From Bacteroidetes bacterium 43-93 (GTDB taxonomy: Bacteria; Bacteroidota; Bacteroidia; Chitinophagales; Chitinophagaceae): a DNA stretch of 64,000 nucleotides. Numbering within the stretch: position 1 is the stretch's first letter; each line of letters starts with the position of its first letter. Under the pieces are notes generated by a model. The model did not search any database, was not told where the DNA came from, and was given only the letters and a program-made list of their open reading frames with translations. The position numbers and the translations under genes are program-made. This document shows positions 51,596-59,350 of the stretch, piece by piece. The DNA is taken from positions 62,001-126,000 of the forward strand of contig MKUO01000017.1 in assembly GCA_001897855.1 (NCBI GenBank), written 5' to 3'.

Positions 51596-52483
51596 TTAAG
51601 CAGTAGCTAATTTCTTGCTCATTGCTTCTGCCATTGTTTTACCAATATCTGCAGGGCTAGCTACTACGCTAATGCCGCATTCGCCCATGATCTTCATTTT
51701 TGCAGCTGCAGTATCATCAGCACCGCCAATGATAGCACCTGCGTGGCCCATACGGCGTCCCGGAGGTGCAGTTTGTCCTGCGATGAAACCTACAACCGGT
51801 TTACGCATGTTGTTCTTCAGCCAGTTAGCAGCTTCTGCTTCCATGTTACCACCGATCTCACCGATCATGATGATACCATCAGTTTCAGGGTCGTTCATCA
51901 GCAATTCTACCGCTTCTTTGGTAGTAGTACCGATGATCGGGTCGCCACCGATACCGATAGCTGTAGAGATACCCAATCCTGCTTTTACCACCTGATCTGC
52001 AGCCTCATAAGTAAGCGTACCTGATTTTGATACGATACCAATGCGGCCCGGCTTGAAGATAAAGCCCGGCATGATACCTACCTTAGCCTCACCGGCAGTG
52101 ATGACACCAGGGCAGTTAGGGCCTATCAGGCGGCAATCCTTACCACGTAAGAAGTCGCGAGCCTTGACCATATCCTGCACAGGAATACCTTCTGTGATGC
52201 AGATGATCACTTTAACGCCTGCGTCCGCAGCTTCCATAATAGCATCTGCAGCAAATGCTGGTGGTACGAAGATGATAGACACGTCAGCACCTGTTTTATC
52301 AACCGCATCCTTTACAGTGTTGAATACAGGACGATCGAGGTGCGTAGAACCACCTTTACCCGGTGTGATACCGCCAACTACGTTGGTACCGTATTCTATC
52401 ATCTGTGTAGCGTGGAAAGTTCCTTCAGTACCGGTAAAACCCTGTACTATGATCTTAGAATTCTTATTAACTAAAACAGCCAT
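51596..52483 (-). CDS. sucD: Succinyl-CoA ligase subunit alpha
   Basis: A 295-residue alpha subunit of succinyl-CoA synthetase. Seen: [53 protein letters not shown], and GHAGAIIGG with the phosphorylated active-site histidine. With the beta subunit (absent here) it makes ATP or GTP from succinyl-CoA in the TCA cycle. It has its own promoter box and terminator, so sucC is not co-transcribed in this organism's arrangement. Confidence 0.97.
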   Translation of the reverse strand: MAVLVNKNSKIIVQGFTGTEGTFHATQMIEYGTNVVGGITPGKGGSTHLDRPVFNTVKDAVDKTGADVSIIFVPPAFAADAIMEAADAGVKVIICITEGIPVQDMVKARDFLRGKDCRLIGPNCPGVITAGEAKVGIMPGFIFKPGRIGIVSKSGTLTYEAADQVVKAGLGISTAIGIGGDPIIGTTTKEAVELLMNDPETDGIIMIGEIGGNMEAEAANWLKNNMRKPVVGFIAGQTAPPGRRMGHAGAIIGGADDTAAAKMKIMGECGISVVASPADIGKTMAEAMSKKLATA

Positions 52484-52513
52484 CAGCTATAATATTTTAT
52501 TTGAAAAGACGGG

Positions 52514-52521
52514 CAAAAATA
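52514..52521 (-). promoter_or_regulatory. Candidate -7 box for sucD
   Basis: Minus-strand TATTTTTG followed by CCC; the predicted leader is about 27 bases before ATG 52483. Confidence 0.55.
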
Positions 52522-52693
52522 AACTTTAATTGCTAAAAAGGGTAATTAAGTTGCTAAGGTTACCTGCTGTGGCCATCACATATATGAAATTATCATGACA
52601 ATATTTTTTATGGTAGTTACCAACCTTTTGTTTCAACACCCAGTCTATTAATGCATAACAAGAGAAATTATCGCTTATAGATATAGAAAGTAC

Positions 52694-52760
52694 TAAAGTT
52701 TGTAATGGGTAATCAATTCTAGATTTCGAAGTCCGGTGTCCACCGGGCTTCTTTATTTAT
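52694..52760 (+). ncRNA. Candidate small RNA: orphan promoter box plus terminator
   Basis: In the 313-base gap between sucD and the MlaF-like gene, both on the minus strand, the plus strand carries TAAAGTTTG (52694-52702, one extra spacer base) and, about 27 bases on, a 10-bp stem AAGTCCGGTG/CACCGGGCTT (52729-52750, one G-U pair) with a 2-base loop followed by CTTTATTTATT. A transcript of about 50 bases would result. No plus-strand gene lies upstream that would need this terminator. The rest of the gap shows nothing recognisable. Confidence 0.35.
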
Positions 52761-52796
52761 TGACACTTCAAACATCAAATAACAATAATATATCTA

Positions 52797-53576
52797 TTAT
52801 TTAGCCTTTCCTTCTGCCTCCATACGGCTCATTTCCTTAGCCTTGGCCAGGAACTCAGATGCGAAAATGAAAGAGTTGAGCTTCTCATCTTCACTAAAGA
52901 TGATGTCTTTACTGCTACCCTGCCATTGCTTATTGCCCTGGTACATATACACGATATTATCCCCGCTTTCCATTACGGTATTCATATCGTGTGTATTCAC
53001 TATGGTGGTAATATTATATTCCGTAGTGATCTCCTTAATCAGTTTATCAATTACCAGCGATGTTTGCGGATCGAGGCCGGAGTTAGGTTCATCGCAAAAC
53101 AGGTATTTGGGGTTCAGCACTATAGCTCTTGCCAATGCCACACGTTTTTTCATACCCCCACTCAGTTCCGCAGGAAATTTCTTGTTTACCCCCTCCAGGT
53201 TTACACGCGCCAGTACCTCATCCACCCGCTTACGTTTCTCCTCCGAGGTGTTTTTGGTGAACATATCAAGCGGAAAGCGGATGTTATGGGCTACATCCAT
53301 ACTATCAAACAAAGCACTACCCTGGAAGAGCATACCTATCTGCATACGCAGCTCTTTTAGCTCTTTGTCGTCCATCTTACCTAATTCCTTGCCTTCATAA
53401 AGTACAGTACCCGAATCTGGCTTTATCAGCCCTATCATGCATTTCATAAGAACAGTTTTGCCGCTGCCACTGGACCCGATGATCAAGTTGGTCTTACCCG
53501 TCTGCATTACCGCCGAAACGTCCTGTAGCACTACTTTATCGCCAAAACTCTTTTTAATGTTCTTCACCTCGATCAT
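52797..53576 (-). CDS. ABC transporter ATPase, MlaF-like
   Basis: A 259-residue ATPase: Walker A GSSGSGKTVLM, Q-loop MLFQGSALFDSM, signature LSGGMKKRVALARA, Walker B YLFCDEPNSGLDPQTS and the H-loop NTHDMNTV. The FQGSALFDSM segment and PNSGLDP fit MlaF/TTG2A ATPases, which power phospholipid or lipid transport between membranes. The permease and MCE-domain partners usually follow or precede it, but none is next to it here, so it is an orphan in this window. A leaderless promoter box precedes it. Confidence 0.92.
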   Translation of the reverse strand: MIEVKNIKKSFGDKVVLQDVSAVMQTGKTNLIIGSSGSGKTVLMKCMIGLIKPDSGTVLYEGKELGKMDDKELKELRMQIGMLFQGSALFDSMDVAHNIRFPLDMFTKNTSEEKRKRVDEVLARVNLEGVNKKFPAELSGGMKKRVALARAIVLNPKYLFCDEPNSGLDPQTSLVIDKLIKEITTEYNITTIVNTHDMNTVMESGDNIVYMYQGNKQWQGSSKDIIFSEDEKLNSFIFASEFLAKAKEMSRMEAEGKAK

Positions 53577-53580
53577 ATGC

Positions 53581-53588
53581 CAAATGTA
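53581..53588 (-). promoter_or_regulatory. Candidate -7 box, leaderless, for the MlaF-like gene
   Basis: Minus-strand TACATTTG ends four bases before ATG 53576. The ABC N-terminus leaves no later start. Confidence 0.65.
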
Positions 53589-53623
53589 GTAAAAAGCCTA
53601 TAACGCATTTACAAATCCTACTG

Positions 53624-53657
53624 AGTAAAAAATAAACGCTGCATTTTTTCGCAGCGT
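53624..53657 (-). terminator. Terminator for the DUF2383 gene
   Basis: ACGCTGC (53636-53642) with GCAGCGT (53651-53657) and an 8-base loop; on the minus strand TTTATTTTTTAC follows. It lies 14 bases past the stop codon. Confidence 0.88.
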
Positions 53658-53670
53658 CTGTTATACCTTT

Positions 53671-54138
53671 CTACTTCAGCGCCTCATGGGCATCCCTGTA
53701 TTTCTTTATCAGGTCGTGCGATAGCTTCAGCGATCTCTGCTGGTCTTCTATGAGCGTGGCGGCTTCAGCGGTCAATTCTTCCCTACGGCTAAGACTTTCT
53801 TCATAAACACGCTGTGCGGCATCTTCGCCATATTCACAGTTTTCCAGTATGGCACGCCTGTCTGCTCCGGTAAAGGTAGCCTTCAGATCCATCCATACAC
53901 GGTATATTTTACCTGCAAGTGTATTATCCTTAGGAACAGTACCGCCATAACGTGTAACCAGATCAGCTAGTTCGCTTCTATACTTTTCGCTCTCTCCAAT
54001 CATATTGTTGAAGGTGGCCTTCAGGTCGATGTCCAGGTCTTTTGTTTCATTGATGGCACGCTGATAACCTGCTATACGATCGTTGTTGATGCGTATCAGG
54101 TCATTCAGGATATTTACTGACAATTCATTGGGTTCCAT
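53671..54138 (-). CDS. DUF2383 (PA2169-type) four-helix protein
   Basis: A 155-residue ferritin-like helical protein: LSVNILNDLIRINNDRIAGYQRAI at the start, FNNMIGESEKYRSELADLV and GTVPKDNTLAGKIYRVWMDL. The repeated Glu/Asp/His-poor helices with E and Y positions fit the PA2169/DUF2383 family, a stress-associated group without known enzymatic activity. The promoter does not carry the TANNTTTG box, so another sigma factor may drive it (weak inference). It has its own terminator. Confidence 0.88.
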   Translation of the reverse strand: MEPNELSVNILNDLIRINNDRIAGYQRAINETKDLDIDLKATFNNMIGESEKYRSELADLVTRYGGTVPKDNTLAGKIYRVWMDLKATFTGADRRAILENCEYGEDAAQRVYEESLSRREELTAEAATLIEDQQRSLKLSHDLIKKYRDAHEALK

Positions 54139-54199
54139 AACAGTTAGTTTTACTAATAGATGTAATAAAACTATGCCTGCAACTGTTAAGGGAGTTTTA

Positions 54200-54688
54200 T
54201 CAATTCGTTTCTATGATCTTGCGATAAGTAGGATCTGGATGCACCTTGAAACCGTTCTTAATATATACAGGCTCACCCTCTTTGGTAGCATGTAGTTCGA
54301 AGGAATTGAGCCCTATTTCTTTACCCGTCGTTACCAAATGATTGAGTATAGTACTGCAAATACCCATTTTACGATAGGCAGGTAGCGTGTACATACTCAT
54401 GATGTACCCCACTCTTCCGCTTGGGTTTTTAAAGTTTCCCGGGTGTTGCCTCACTGTTAATCCACCGGCAGCTACTACGGTTTCTCCATCCTTTGCCAGC
54501 CAGCATATGTACAGTTGCGATGGTAATGCATCACGCAAAAAAGCTTCTGTATTTATACGGAACGCAGCGATCGCTTCATCAGATTCTCTGCCAAAGAGAT
54601 CGGTCAGAAAAGCTATCCGCATATCAATAACATCCTTGATATCTTCAATACCGGCTCGTATATATTCTATGTTCGGTAAGAGTTGCAT
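54200..54688 (-). CDS. GNAT-family N-acetyltransferase
   Basis: A 162-residue acetyltransferase: AGGLTVRQHPGNFKNPSGRVGYIMSMYTLPAYRKMGICSTIL, cited in part, has the acetyl-CoA loop Y-R-K-M-G-I-C-S (R/Q-x-x-G-x-x form), and a C-terminal ATKEGEPVYIKNGFK. The substrate is unknown. It starts seven bases after the methyltransferase stop codon and shares its promoter box. Confidence 0.9.
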   Translation of the reverse strand: MQLLPNIEYIRAGIEDIKDVIDMRIAFLTDLFGRESDEAIAAFRINTEAFLRDALPSQLYICWLAKDGETVVAAGGLTVRQHPGNFKNPSGRVGYIMSMYTLPAYRKMGICSTILNHLVTTGKEIGLNSFELHATKEGEPVYIKNGFKVHPDPTYRKIIETN

Positions 54689-54695
54689 CAGGTTA

Positions 54696-55550
54696 TCATA
54701 TTGCCTTCAAACGCCAGGTAGCCTGCATCTTTGGTAAGGGCCTGCTTTCGTAATCGGGAGGTAAAAGAGGCATAATATGTTTTACGGCGCTCATTTGCGT
54801 ATAGTCTATCACTGCTTCTTTATCCAGCTCAAAACCTTGCTCTCTAAAAAATACTTCCGCCTGCTCATAGCTTTCAAACTTATTTTCTTCAATATTATGC
54901 GCTGCAAAAAACTGCTCTTCCCTTGCAGATGAGGTAACTGCTCTACGCTGTTCATCCAGCCCTTTCACATATACATCTGCCGTTATCCAGTACCCTCCGT
55001 GCTCTTTCAGCAACTTATGAACATTCGCGCACAATTTTTTCTTCTCTTCGGTATCCAGGTACATCATCAGCCCCTCGTTTACCACCGTTACCGGGCCTTC
55101 TGCAAACCTGCTTGTCACTTCTTCAAATTCTTTTTTATCCACTGCATTCATGGGCAAGGTTTCCAATATTCCTTTTTGTGCCGCAGGGTCGGGTAACATA
55201 TCTGCAATGAAAGCGGCTTTTGTTTCGATGACACCGGGCAGGTCTGTATCTATGTAATGTACGGGATGATGCAACACCATATCCAGGCCTCTAAAGGAAA
55301 AGCCAGAGGATATCTCCAATACACTTTTGGTATCAATATCCTGCATCAGCATATCTATACTTTTATAACGCCCCTCAAAATGCAATACCCTTACCCAGTA
55401 GCCTAATGCATTGCTGTTATCTTCAATACCGGCAGTACCTTCTTTAGGTAACATGGCAGCAGCCTCTTCAGCAAACGGAATATCAGTATGTGCTTTCATG
55501 ATGAGCAAAGACCTTGCGGAAGGACTAATGCTGTCGTAGTTCTTATTCAT
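54696..55550 (-). CDS. Class I SAM-dependent methyltransferase, LCM-like
   Basis: A 284-residue methyltransferase of the leucine carboxyl methyltransferase-like group: SISPSARSLLIMKAHTDIPF near the start, VLEISSGFSFRG as SAM motif I, DTDLPGVI, then VTVVNEGLMMYLD as motif IV and a C-terminal half with ITADVY. LCM-type bacterial enzymes methylate small molecules or polyketide-like products. ATG 55550 is chosen over the upstream TTG 55568, which lies inside the promoter box. Confidence 0.88.
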   Translation of the reverse strand: MNKNYDSISPSARSLLIMKAHTDIPFAEEAAAMLPKEGTAGIEDNSNALGYWVRVLHFEGRYKSIDMLMQDIDTKSVLEISSGFSFRGLDMVLHHPVHYIDTDLPGVIETKAAFIADMLPDPAAQKGILETLPMNAVDKKEFEEVTSRFAEGPVTVVNEGLMMYLDTEEKKKLCANVHKLLKEHGGYWITADVYVKGLDEQRRAVTSSAREEQFFAAHNIEENKFESYEQAEVFFREQGFELDKEAVIDYTQMSAVKHIMPLLPPDYESRPLPKMQATWRLKAI

Positions 55551-55565
55551 AGCATAATGTTGCAG

Positions 55566-55573
55566 CAAATTTA
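55566..55573 (-). promoter_or_regulatory. Candidate -7 box for the methyltransferase-GNAT pair
   Basis: Minus-strand TAAATTTG overlaps the TTG 55568 that could otherwise look like a start; the leader to ATG 55550 is about 12 bases. Confidence 0.6.
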
Positions 55574-55596
55574 TGGTTATAATGCTATCAAACTAA

Positions 55597-56211
55597 TTAT
55601 TCATGCAGACCTATGATACCTTTTATCAGGCTTTTCCACTGAACATCTGAAAACCCCAGCCTCGCGGTGGTGGCTACAACTGTATTACGTACCTGGTCTA
55701 TCAATACATCTGCTTCCTTATTGGCCACTTCATTGCGGCCGGCATACTTTATGGAGATCACATTGCCAACACGTTTCAGTATAAATGTACTGGTAGCCTT
55801 GTCGCTAAAAAAATGCATAATGGTTGCACCTGCTTTATCCGGTGCCGCCGACGGGCGTACCCTTATCGCCGCATATTCCTCATCATCATTTAATTTCCCG
55901 GAGATGACATGCTCTATTTGCACCCAATCGTTACCTCCTGATGCAGTGGGGCCCGGCCCCGGAACATCTATCTTAACATACTGGCCTGCAGTAGCTTTTA
56001 TATGCAATTCCTTGCCGTAGTTGTCAGTGATCTTAAAAATGGCACTGGATGCTCCACCTATCTTATGCCAGTTATTAACGTCCATCAGGCGGTCTTTGCA
56101 TCTTTGAAAGTACCGTGCTGCTTCCTCTGCAGACGGGCAGGTATATTCATATTCAAAATCCTTCTGGCCGCCCTCCGCCTGGGCAGGTATTAATGCTTCC
56201 GGGTTTCTCAT
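55597..56211 (-). CDS. Conserved-looking hypothetical protein (204 aa)
   Basis: A 204-residue protein with no signal peptide or membrane helix. Alternating strands such as HIKATAGQYVKIDVPGPGPT, WVQIEHVISGKL and EYAAIRVRPSAAPDKAG, then FILKRVGNVISIKYAGRNE, suggest an SRPBCC- or lipocalin-like fold, but I do not recognise it. It is monocistronic between the methyltransferase pair and the plus-strand LprI gene. Confidence 0.65.
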   Translation of the reverse strand: MRNPEALIPAQAEGGQKDFEYEYTCPSAEEAARYFQRCKDRLMDVNNWHKIGGASSAIFKITDNYGKELHIKATAGQYVKIDVPGPGPTASGGNDWVQIEHVISGKLNDDEEYAAIRVRPSAAPDKAGATIMHFFSDKATSTFILKRVGNVISIKYAGRNEVANKEADVLIDQVRNTVVATTARLGFSDVQWKSLIKGIIGLHE

Positions 56212-56292
56212 GCTGATAAAAACTATAAGATTATGCCATTAAGGTCTGCCAATTAATTCTGCTTATGTATCTTACAATCCGCTTAATTTTTT

Positions 56293-56763
56293 ATGAAAAC
56301 TATACTCACGCTGCTTTTAACGTTATGTTCCACGTTATCTTATAGTCAAACCCAATACGAAATGAATATGGAAGCATATCATTCATTTCAACAGGCTGAC
56401 AGCGAACTAAATTCCGTCTATAAAAAGATCTTGCGAATATATAGTCGCGACACCATATTCATAAGCAATCTAAAAAAGTCGCAGAGAATATGGATACAGT
56501 TTAGAGATGCAGAGATGGAAGTAAAGTATCCTAACTATGGATATGATTTCCCATATGGCACTGTACATCCTATGTGCTGGAGCTATTATAAAGAACAACT
56601 AACCAGGATTAGGATAGATTTCTTAAAAGACTGGATCAAAGGTGATGACGACGGCGATGTTTGCAGAGGTTCTATGCTAACCCCTTATGAAATTAAACAC
56701 CCGGATGAGGCTTTCGAGTACTTGGAATATGTTCACCCAAAAGAAAAAAAGAGCAGCAAGTAA
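56293..56763 (+). CDS. LprI/DUF1311-family exported protein
   Basis: A 156-residue exported protein. Signal peptide (1-18, ending SYSQ), then a DUF1311 domain: FQQADSELNSVYKKIL, LKKSQRIWIQFRDAE and CWSYYKEQLTRIRIDFLKDW, with Cys 97 and 120 that may pair. Family members include the lysozyme inhibitor LprI of Mycobacterium tuberculosis, so a lysozyme-inhibitor role is possible. Its stop codon lies in the loop of the bidirectional terminator that follows. Confidence 0.88.
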   Translation: MKTILTLLLTLCSTLSYSQTQYEMNMEAYHSFQQADSELNSVYKKILRIYSRDTIFISNLKKSQRIWIQFRDAEMEVKYPNYGYDFPYGTVHPMCWSYYKEQLTRIRIDFLKDWIKGDDDGDVCRGSMLTPYEIKHPDEAFEYLEYVHPKEKKSSK

Positions 56764-56784
56764 TATTGCTGCTCTTTTGCTTTT
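56744..56784. terminator. Bidirectional terminator with embedded stop codon
   Basis: GAGCAGCAA (56751-56759) and TTGCTGCTC (56766-56774) form a perfect 9-bp stem. A-run 56744-56750 and TTTTGCTTTT after 56774 provide T-tracts on both strands. The stop TAA of the LprI gene (56761-56763) is in the loop; it also ends the minus gene at 56807. Confidence 0.9.
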
Positions 56785-56806
56785 GACTTTTTACTTTTGA
56801 ATTATC

Positions 56807-57781
56807 TTACCATCCCAGCAGGTACGCAAATATCAACGGCGCCACAATTGTAGCATCGCTTTCCACAATGTACTTTGGTGTATTGATATCGAGCTTACCC
56901 CAGGTAATTTTTTCGTTAGGTACGGCACCACTGTAAGAGCCATAAGATGTAGTGCTATCGCTTATCTGGCAGAAATAACTCCAGAAAGGTACATCATGCC
57001 ATTCCAGGTCCTGGTACATCATTGGCACTACGCATATCGGGAAGTCGCCCGCTATACCACCACCTATCTGGAAGAAACCTACACCTTTACCGGCTGAATT
57101 GTTACGATACCAATCGGCCAGCCATACCATGTATTCTATACCACTCTTCATGGTGCTTGCTTTCAGTTCCCCCTTAATGCAGTAAGAAGCGAAGATGTTA
57201 CCCATCGTACTATCTTCCCAGCCCGGCACTACTATTGGCAGGTTTTTCTCTGCCGCGGCGATCATCCAGCTATGTTTAGGATCGATCTCATAATCAGGCT
57301 TCATTACTTCGCTTAGCAACAGTTTGTACATATACTCATGCGGGAAATAACGCTCACCTTTATCCTCTGCATCTTTCCATATTTTATGAATATGGCGTTG
57401 TATGCGGCGGAATGCTTCTTCTTCAGGAATACAAGTATCTGTAACGCGGTTAAAGCCACCTTCCAGCAGTTCCCATTCGTCCTGCGGGCTCAGATCGCGA
57501 TAGTTAGGTACGCGTTTGTAGTGTGTATGTGCTACCAGGTTCATGATGTCTTCTTCCAGGTTGGCACCGGTACAGCTAATGATCGCAATTTTATCCTGGC
57601 GGATCATCTCTGCCAGTGAAATGCCCAATTCGGCAGTACTCATAGCACCTGCAAGTGATACCAGCATTTTACCCCCTTCCAGCAAATGGGTTTCATAACC
57701 TTTTGCTGCATCTACCAGCGCCGCAGCGTTGAAGTGGCGGTAATGATGTTGTATAAACTGTGATATTGGCCCTTTGTTCAT
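56807..57781 (-). CDS. Deoxyhypusine synthase-like aminobutyltransferase
   Basis: A 324-residue enzyme of the deoxyhypusine synthase family. Seen: GKMLVSLAGAMSTAELG, SCTGANLEEDIMNLVAHTHYK, the NAD/spermidine region FFQIGGGIAGDFPICVVPMM, and the active lysine in KITWGKLD (K296, matching human K329). Bacteria lack eIF5A, so the natural acceptor is unclear; some bacterial relatives make homospermidine from putrescine or spermidine. It lies downstream of citrate synthase, separated by a weak hairpin. The conserved lysine argues that it is active. Confidence 0.93.
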   Translation of the reverse strand: MNKGPISQFIQHHYRHFNAAALVDAAKGYETHLLEGGKMLVSLAGAMSTAELGISLAEMIRQDKIAIISCTGANLEEDIMNLVAHTHYKRVPNYRDLSPQDEWELLEGGFNRVTDTCIPEEEAFRRIQRHIHKIWKDAEDKGERYFPHEYMYKLLLSEVMKPDYEIDPKHSWMIAAAEKNLPIVVPGWEDSTMGNIFASYCIKGELKASTMKSGIEYMVWLADWYRNNSAGKGVGFFQIGGGIAGDFPICVVPMMYQDLEWHDVPFWSYFCQISDSTTSYGSYSGAVPNEKITWGKLDINTPKYIVESDATIVAPLIFAYLLGW

Positions 57782-57825
57782 GTTTTTATTTTTGAGACTC
57801 TATTTAGAAACCTGATTTTAAAATG

Positions 57826-57856
57826 AAAGAGCAAACAGTATTGCTGAATGCTCTTT
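57826..57856 (-). terminator. Weak hairpin after citrate synthase
   Basis: AAAGAGCA (57826-57833) pairs with TGCTCTTT (57849-57856), with a 15-base loop and a broken T-rich tail (CATTTTAAAATC) on the minus strand. It lies 38 bases past the citrate synthase stop. Confidence 0.45.
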
Positions 57857-57893
57857 GTATAATATTAATTTTGGCCGACAGCCTGCTTCCTAA

Positions 57894-59213
57894 TTAAGCA
57901 ACTGTCTGGTTTTTAGCGATGAATTTCTGAATCCATTCTGTGGTCATAGACTTAGGACGCTCAATTGGGAATCCTAATGCCCTGTCCCAGCAGAGGCTTG
58001 CCAGTACACCCAGTGCACGGCTTACACCAAACAGTACGGTATAGAAATCTTCTTCTACCAGGCCGTAGTGTTTCAGCAATGCGCCTGAGTGCGCATCTAC
58101 GTTAGGCCAAGGATTTTTGATCTTACCGGTGCTTTCCAGTATAGCAGGCGCTACTTCATACACATTCCATACTGTTTTTACAGTAGGGTCGTCAGGACAA
58201 TGCGTTTTCGCAAATTCCATCTGTGCAGTGAAGCGGGGGTCTGTCTTACGCAATACAGCGTGGCCATAACCCGGCACTACTTTACCTGCTGCCAGTGTAT
58301 CTTTTATGTATTGTGCAATTTGTTCTTTTGTTGGTTCCAGTGTACCCAGGTTTTCCTGCAGTTCTTCTATCCAGCGGATCACTTCCTGGTTGGCCAGTCC
58401 GTGCAGCGGACCTGCGAGGCCGGTCATACCTGCTGTGAAGGCAAGGTAAGGATCGCTCAGTGCAGAACCTACCAGGTGCGTTGCGTGTGCAGATACATTA
58501 CCACCTTCGTGGTCTGCATGGATGGTCAGATAGAGACGTATCAGCGCCCAGAAGCCTTTATCTTCAAAGCCCAGCATGTGCGCAAAGTTTGCACCCCAGT
58601 CCAGCATACCATCCGGCTGAATATGTTCGCCATTCTTGTATTTACGACGATAAATATAAGCAGCAATGCGTGGCAGGCGGGCGATGAGGGTCATCGTGTC
58701 TTCGTACACATAATCCCAATGCTCTTTTTTGCTGATACCCTCAGTATATGCTTTTGCAAATTTTGATTCTGTCTGCAATGCCAGTACTGCAACGCAGAAC
58801 TGTGTCATTGGGTGTGTAGATACCGGCAGCGCTTCGATGGTATCAAACACATGGTTTGGTACGTGCGAGCGGCGTGCCCATGTAGCAGAGATATGTTCAG
58901 CATCTTCCTGTGAAGGGACTGTGCCGGTAAGCATCAGGTAGAAAAGGCCTTCAGGCAGTGGTTCTGTACCACCCGGTGCTTTGGGCAGTTTCTCCCTCAG
59001 TTCCGGTATCGAGTAACCGCGGAAACGGATACCTTCATTACTGTCTAACAGGGAGGTTTCGGTGATCAGGCCCGGTATACCGCGCATACCCTGGTATGCT
59101 TGTGCAATAGTTACCTTGTCCAATACCATTTCGCCATGTTCAGCGATCAGGTTTTTGATCTCTTTTTGTTGCTCTTCGGCAACTGCCTTAAACTTATCTT
59201 TTACGTAGCCCAT
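57894..59213 (-). CDS. gltA: Citrate synthase, eukaryotic/mitochondrial type
   Basis: A 439-residue citrate synthase that condenses acetyl-CoA and oxaloacetate. The N-terminal half (GMRGIPGLITETSLLDSNEG, RFRGYSIPELREKLP) and the active-site parts (the His in LTIHADHEGGNVSAH, VPGYGHAVLRKTDPRF and the catalytic aspartate in NVDAHSGALL) match mitochondrial rather than E. coli GltA. Together with the IDH at 5704 this gives two TCA enzymes of eukaryotic-like lineage. No clear TANNTTTG box was found upstream, only TACCTTTA. Confidence 0.96.
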   Translation of the reverse strand: MGYVKDKFKAVAEEQQKEIKNLIAEHGEMVLDKVTIAQAYQGMRGIPGLITETSLLDSNEGIRFRGYSIPELREKLPKAPGGTEPLPEGLFYLMLTGTVPSQEDAEHISATWARRSHVPNHVFDTIEALPVSTHPMTQFCVAVLALQTESKFAKAYTEGISKKEHWDYVYEDTMTLIARLPRIAAYIYRRKYKNGEHIQPDGMLDWGANFAHMLGFEDKGFWALIRLYLTIHADHEGGNVSAHATHLVGSALSDPYLAFTAGMTGLAGPLHGLANQEVIRWIEELQENLGTLEPTKEQIAQYIKDTLAAGKVVPGYGHAVLRKTDPRFTAQMEFAKTHCPDDPTVKTVWNVYEVAPAILESTGKIKNPWPNVDAHSGALLKHYGLVEEDFYTVLFGVSRALGVLASLCWDRALGFPIERPKSMTTEWIQKFIAKNQTVA

Positions 59214-59350
59214 GATAATTACAGTGCATTAAGTGGTGAACACCCAATTTTTTTACGGGCATAAAGGTAAGAAATGTGCAACTTATACCGTGTGAAAATA
59301 TTATTAGCTTCTAAGGCAGGCAGGGCTTACTTATTAATAAAATAGATAAT

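Noticed and set aside
58089-58766. A 225-codon plus-strand frame inside citrate synthase
   Set aside because: Antisense shadow; no start context, promoter box or known motif.
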